Made by a program: the position numbers and the translations under genes. The notes beneath the pieces were generated by a model. It had not been told where the DNA came from, made no database searches, and was given only the letters and a program-made list of their open reading frames with translations. A stretch of 64,000 nt of DNA. Source: Trichinella spiralis (lineage: Eukaryota; Nematoda; Enoplea; Trichinellida; Trichinellidae). Numbering within the stretch: the first letter of the stretch is position 1; each line of letters begins with the position of its first letter. The stretch is taken from NCBI GenBank assembly GCA_000181795.3, contig CM012953.1, positions 8,905,957-8,969,956 on the forward strand, read 5' to 3'. Shown piece after piece: positions 62,425 through 64,000 of this stretch.

Positions 62425-62880
62425 CCTCGGTGCGATTGAGCCCTCCATGATGCCGTGGGGGTTTATCCGAGGTACTTATGCAAAAGAAAGATGGTTCTCC
62501 GTTTTTGGGTCGATTATCGCAGACCGAACGCCGTGATGCAGATCCACGCATCGACGACACCCTGAACGCGCTACCGAGAGCAGTGGTTCAGCACACTTGT
62601 CCCAGCGCCCAGGTATTGTCAAGTTGAAATGGACGAGGTGGATTGTGAGAAGAGGGCTTTCTCTATAACCCTGGGAATTCCCCAGTTTAAAGTTTTACCG
62701 TTTGGTCTTTCCAGCGTCTGATGGAGACTGCGATGCGTGGACTGACCTGGAAGACTTGTTTCTTTCATCTCGACGACATCATCATGTTCAGGAAGACGGA
62801 AGAAGAGCCGCTAGAACGACTCACAGAAGTAGAAGAGAGAATTAAGTCGGTAGCGCTGAAAATCTGACCTGATAAGTTTT
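62425..62880 (+). pseudogene. Decayed Ty3/gypsy reverse transcriptase fragment
   Basis: Recognisable pieces occur in the order found in gypsy pol: AIEPSMMPWG, KKDGS, FWVDYRRPNAV, DPRIDDTLNAL, CQVEMDEVDCEKRAFS, FKVLPFGLS, FQRLME and HLDDIIMF. The last is the YxDD catalytic box, with the Tyr position changed and both Asp kept. Several frameshifts, a short deletion after PFGL and stop codons break it, so it cannot be active. No RNase H, integrase or LTR was found. The copy is a pol fragment not obviously continuous with the gag debris at 45.2 kb. Confidence 0.75.
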
Positions 62881-64000
62881 AACTTATGCGCAAGAGTTTG
62901 TGATACTTTGGGCACAGAATGACGCTGCAAGGCATCGTTATGGACATGGAAAAGGCAGAAGCGGTAGAAAGCGACAGTACAAGATAAAGGGTTTTATTTA
63001 CTATGGCTCCCTTATTACTGAGTTCCTTCTCTGGTATATGCGAACATGAAGACATACAAATACTGTAAAACAGCAACTGATGAAGAAGAATGGGAAGTTC
63101 TTCATAAACACAGTTGTATTATGCAATGAATAGATGACTTCAGGATGAAATTCCATCAAATATGGAATTTCAGGAACACCTTCCATCATGCTCTAAATGC
63201 TGGAAATCTCGAAATTAAAAATCAACCTGTAGATTCATAGCCAAATTTACTATATTTATTTGTTATTATTGTATTTCATATCTTTGCACATTGTACATAT
63301 TGTAATATAGTTAACACTTATTTGTTGTTGTGAAATAAAATGTTACATGTTACATATATGCCATGTTCTGAAGCGCGACCAATGGATAGCAGAAAGGTTT
63401 GCGTGAAAAATATAGTTTTCTGATCATCGTAAATTTTAGAAATCAAATTACAAAACTGATCCATTTATCACTTGAGATAATCTGAAGTCAGTAAAATGTG
63501 TAACTGTAATGCATTTTAAAAGCATTATTTTTCAAAACTAATGTGTTTTCACTTTAATAAGAAGGTAATGTAAAATATCACTAGAATTTGCCCTAATTAG
63601 GTCAAATTTTTAATAAACAACCATCATCAGTCACACATTCTGATAAACACCTTAATAGTTTTGCCCCCACTCGGTCCCACTATGTTCCCCTTCGGTCCCA
63701 CTGTTCACTTATTGGTCGTTGACCACGCTATTGTATTGGACCGTCAAGTCTTTGTCGTATTAAATTTCCTTGTCTAATTGCTCATTGATTCAAATCTTTC
63801 CCTTGTGATTAGCTGTAAAATTTTTTCACTTCATTGGTTCAAATATTCCATTTAGAATTACGTAACTTTAATAGTGGTGACGTAACATTAATAATGAAAA
63901 TATTTCTTATTTGGGAATTGTTTCAATCAAGATTTATAAGTTTTATCATTCATTGAAATTTTGTTTTCCCCATATATTATTAGTGAAGTTTATACTTTTT
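62881..64000. other. AT-rich end of window without a recognised gene
   Basis: This stretch may contain further decayed transposon DNA directly after the RT fragment. A short imperfect tandem (TCGGTCCCACT at 63,671 and 63,692) is visible. No coding region is supported. Confidence 0.35.

Overview
This is nuclear DNA of an invertebrate animal, most probably a nematode of the Trichinella type (clade I). The evidence is AT-rich intergenic DNA, mostly 45-100 nt GT-AG introns in deeply conserved eukaryotic genes, a eukaryotic tRNA-Arg, decayed Ty3/gypsy fragments, and above all two genes for spliced-leader (SL) RNAs. The leader in the second copy (GGTATTTACC followed by AGATCTAAAAG) resembles what I remember of Trichinella spiralis leaders. 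That genus call is from memory and unverified.

Layout. 0.4-1.7 kb: a small coiled-coil/CxxC protein (+) and an Orai store-operated calcium channel (-), convergent. 2.4-12.2 kb: a complete 26-exon PRP8 gene (+; 2357 aa reconstructed). 14.3-17.0 kb: a five-exon gene of unknown function (+). 19.3-22.0 kb: a nine-exon mitochondrial glutamate carrier (+) with one GC-AG intron. 22.2-23.9 kb: a two-exon Nepro-like protein (-), divergent from TMEM199/Vma12 (24.3-24.9 kb, +). 25.6-27.6 kb: a divergent EHD ATPase (+). 27.6-33.5 kb: no complete protein gene; it holds decayed transposon sequence, a pre-miRNA-like hairpin and the two SL RNA genes (30,465 and 32,819), each about 43 bp downstream of an almost identical 22-bp box. 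33.5-38.2 kb: DHX8/Prp22 (+; seven exons, 1212 aa), convergent with a coiled-coil gene (38.4-39.7 kb, -). 41.96 kb: tRNA-Arg(TCG) (-). 43.7-44.4 kb: an intronless GILT-like thiol reductase (+). 44.4-55.1 kb: gene-poor, with gypsy gag debris and old repeats. 55.1-61.5 kb: a secreted or membrane-anchored protein with two degenerate PEBP domains (+). 62.4-62.9 kb: a broken gypsy reverse transcriptase (+).

Several genes touch RNA processing: PRP8 is the core spliceosome scaffold, DHX8 releases spliced mRNA, the SL RNAs are trans-splicing substrates, and Nepro-family proteins are linked to RNase MRP. Their closeness is probably chance, since they lie on both strands and are widely spaced. Several genes have a 3' splice acceptor a few bases before the start codon with no visible upstream coding exon, as expected where mRNAs receive a trans-spliced leader. 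Exon joins were worked out by hand from splice signals, reading phase and remembered homologues; the PRP8, DHX8, carrier, EHD, Orai and PEBP models all close in frame.
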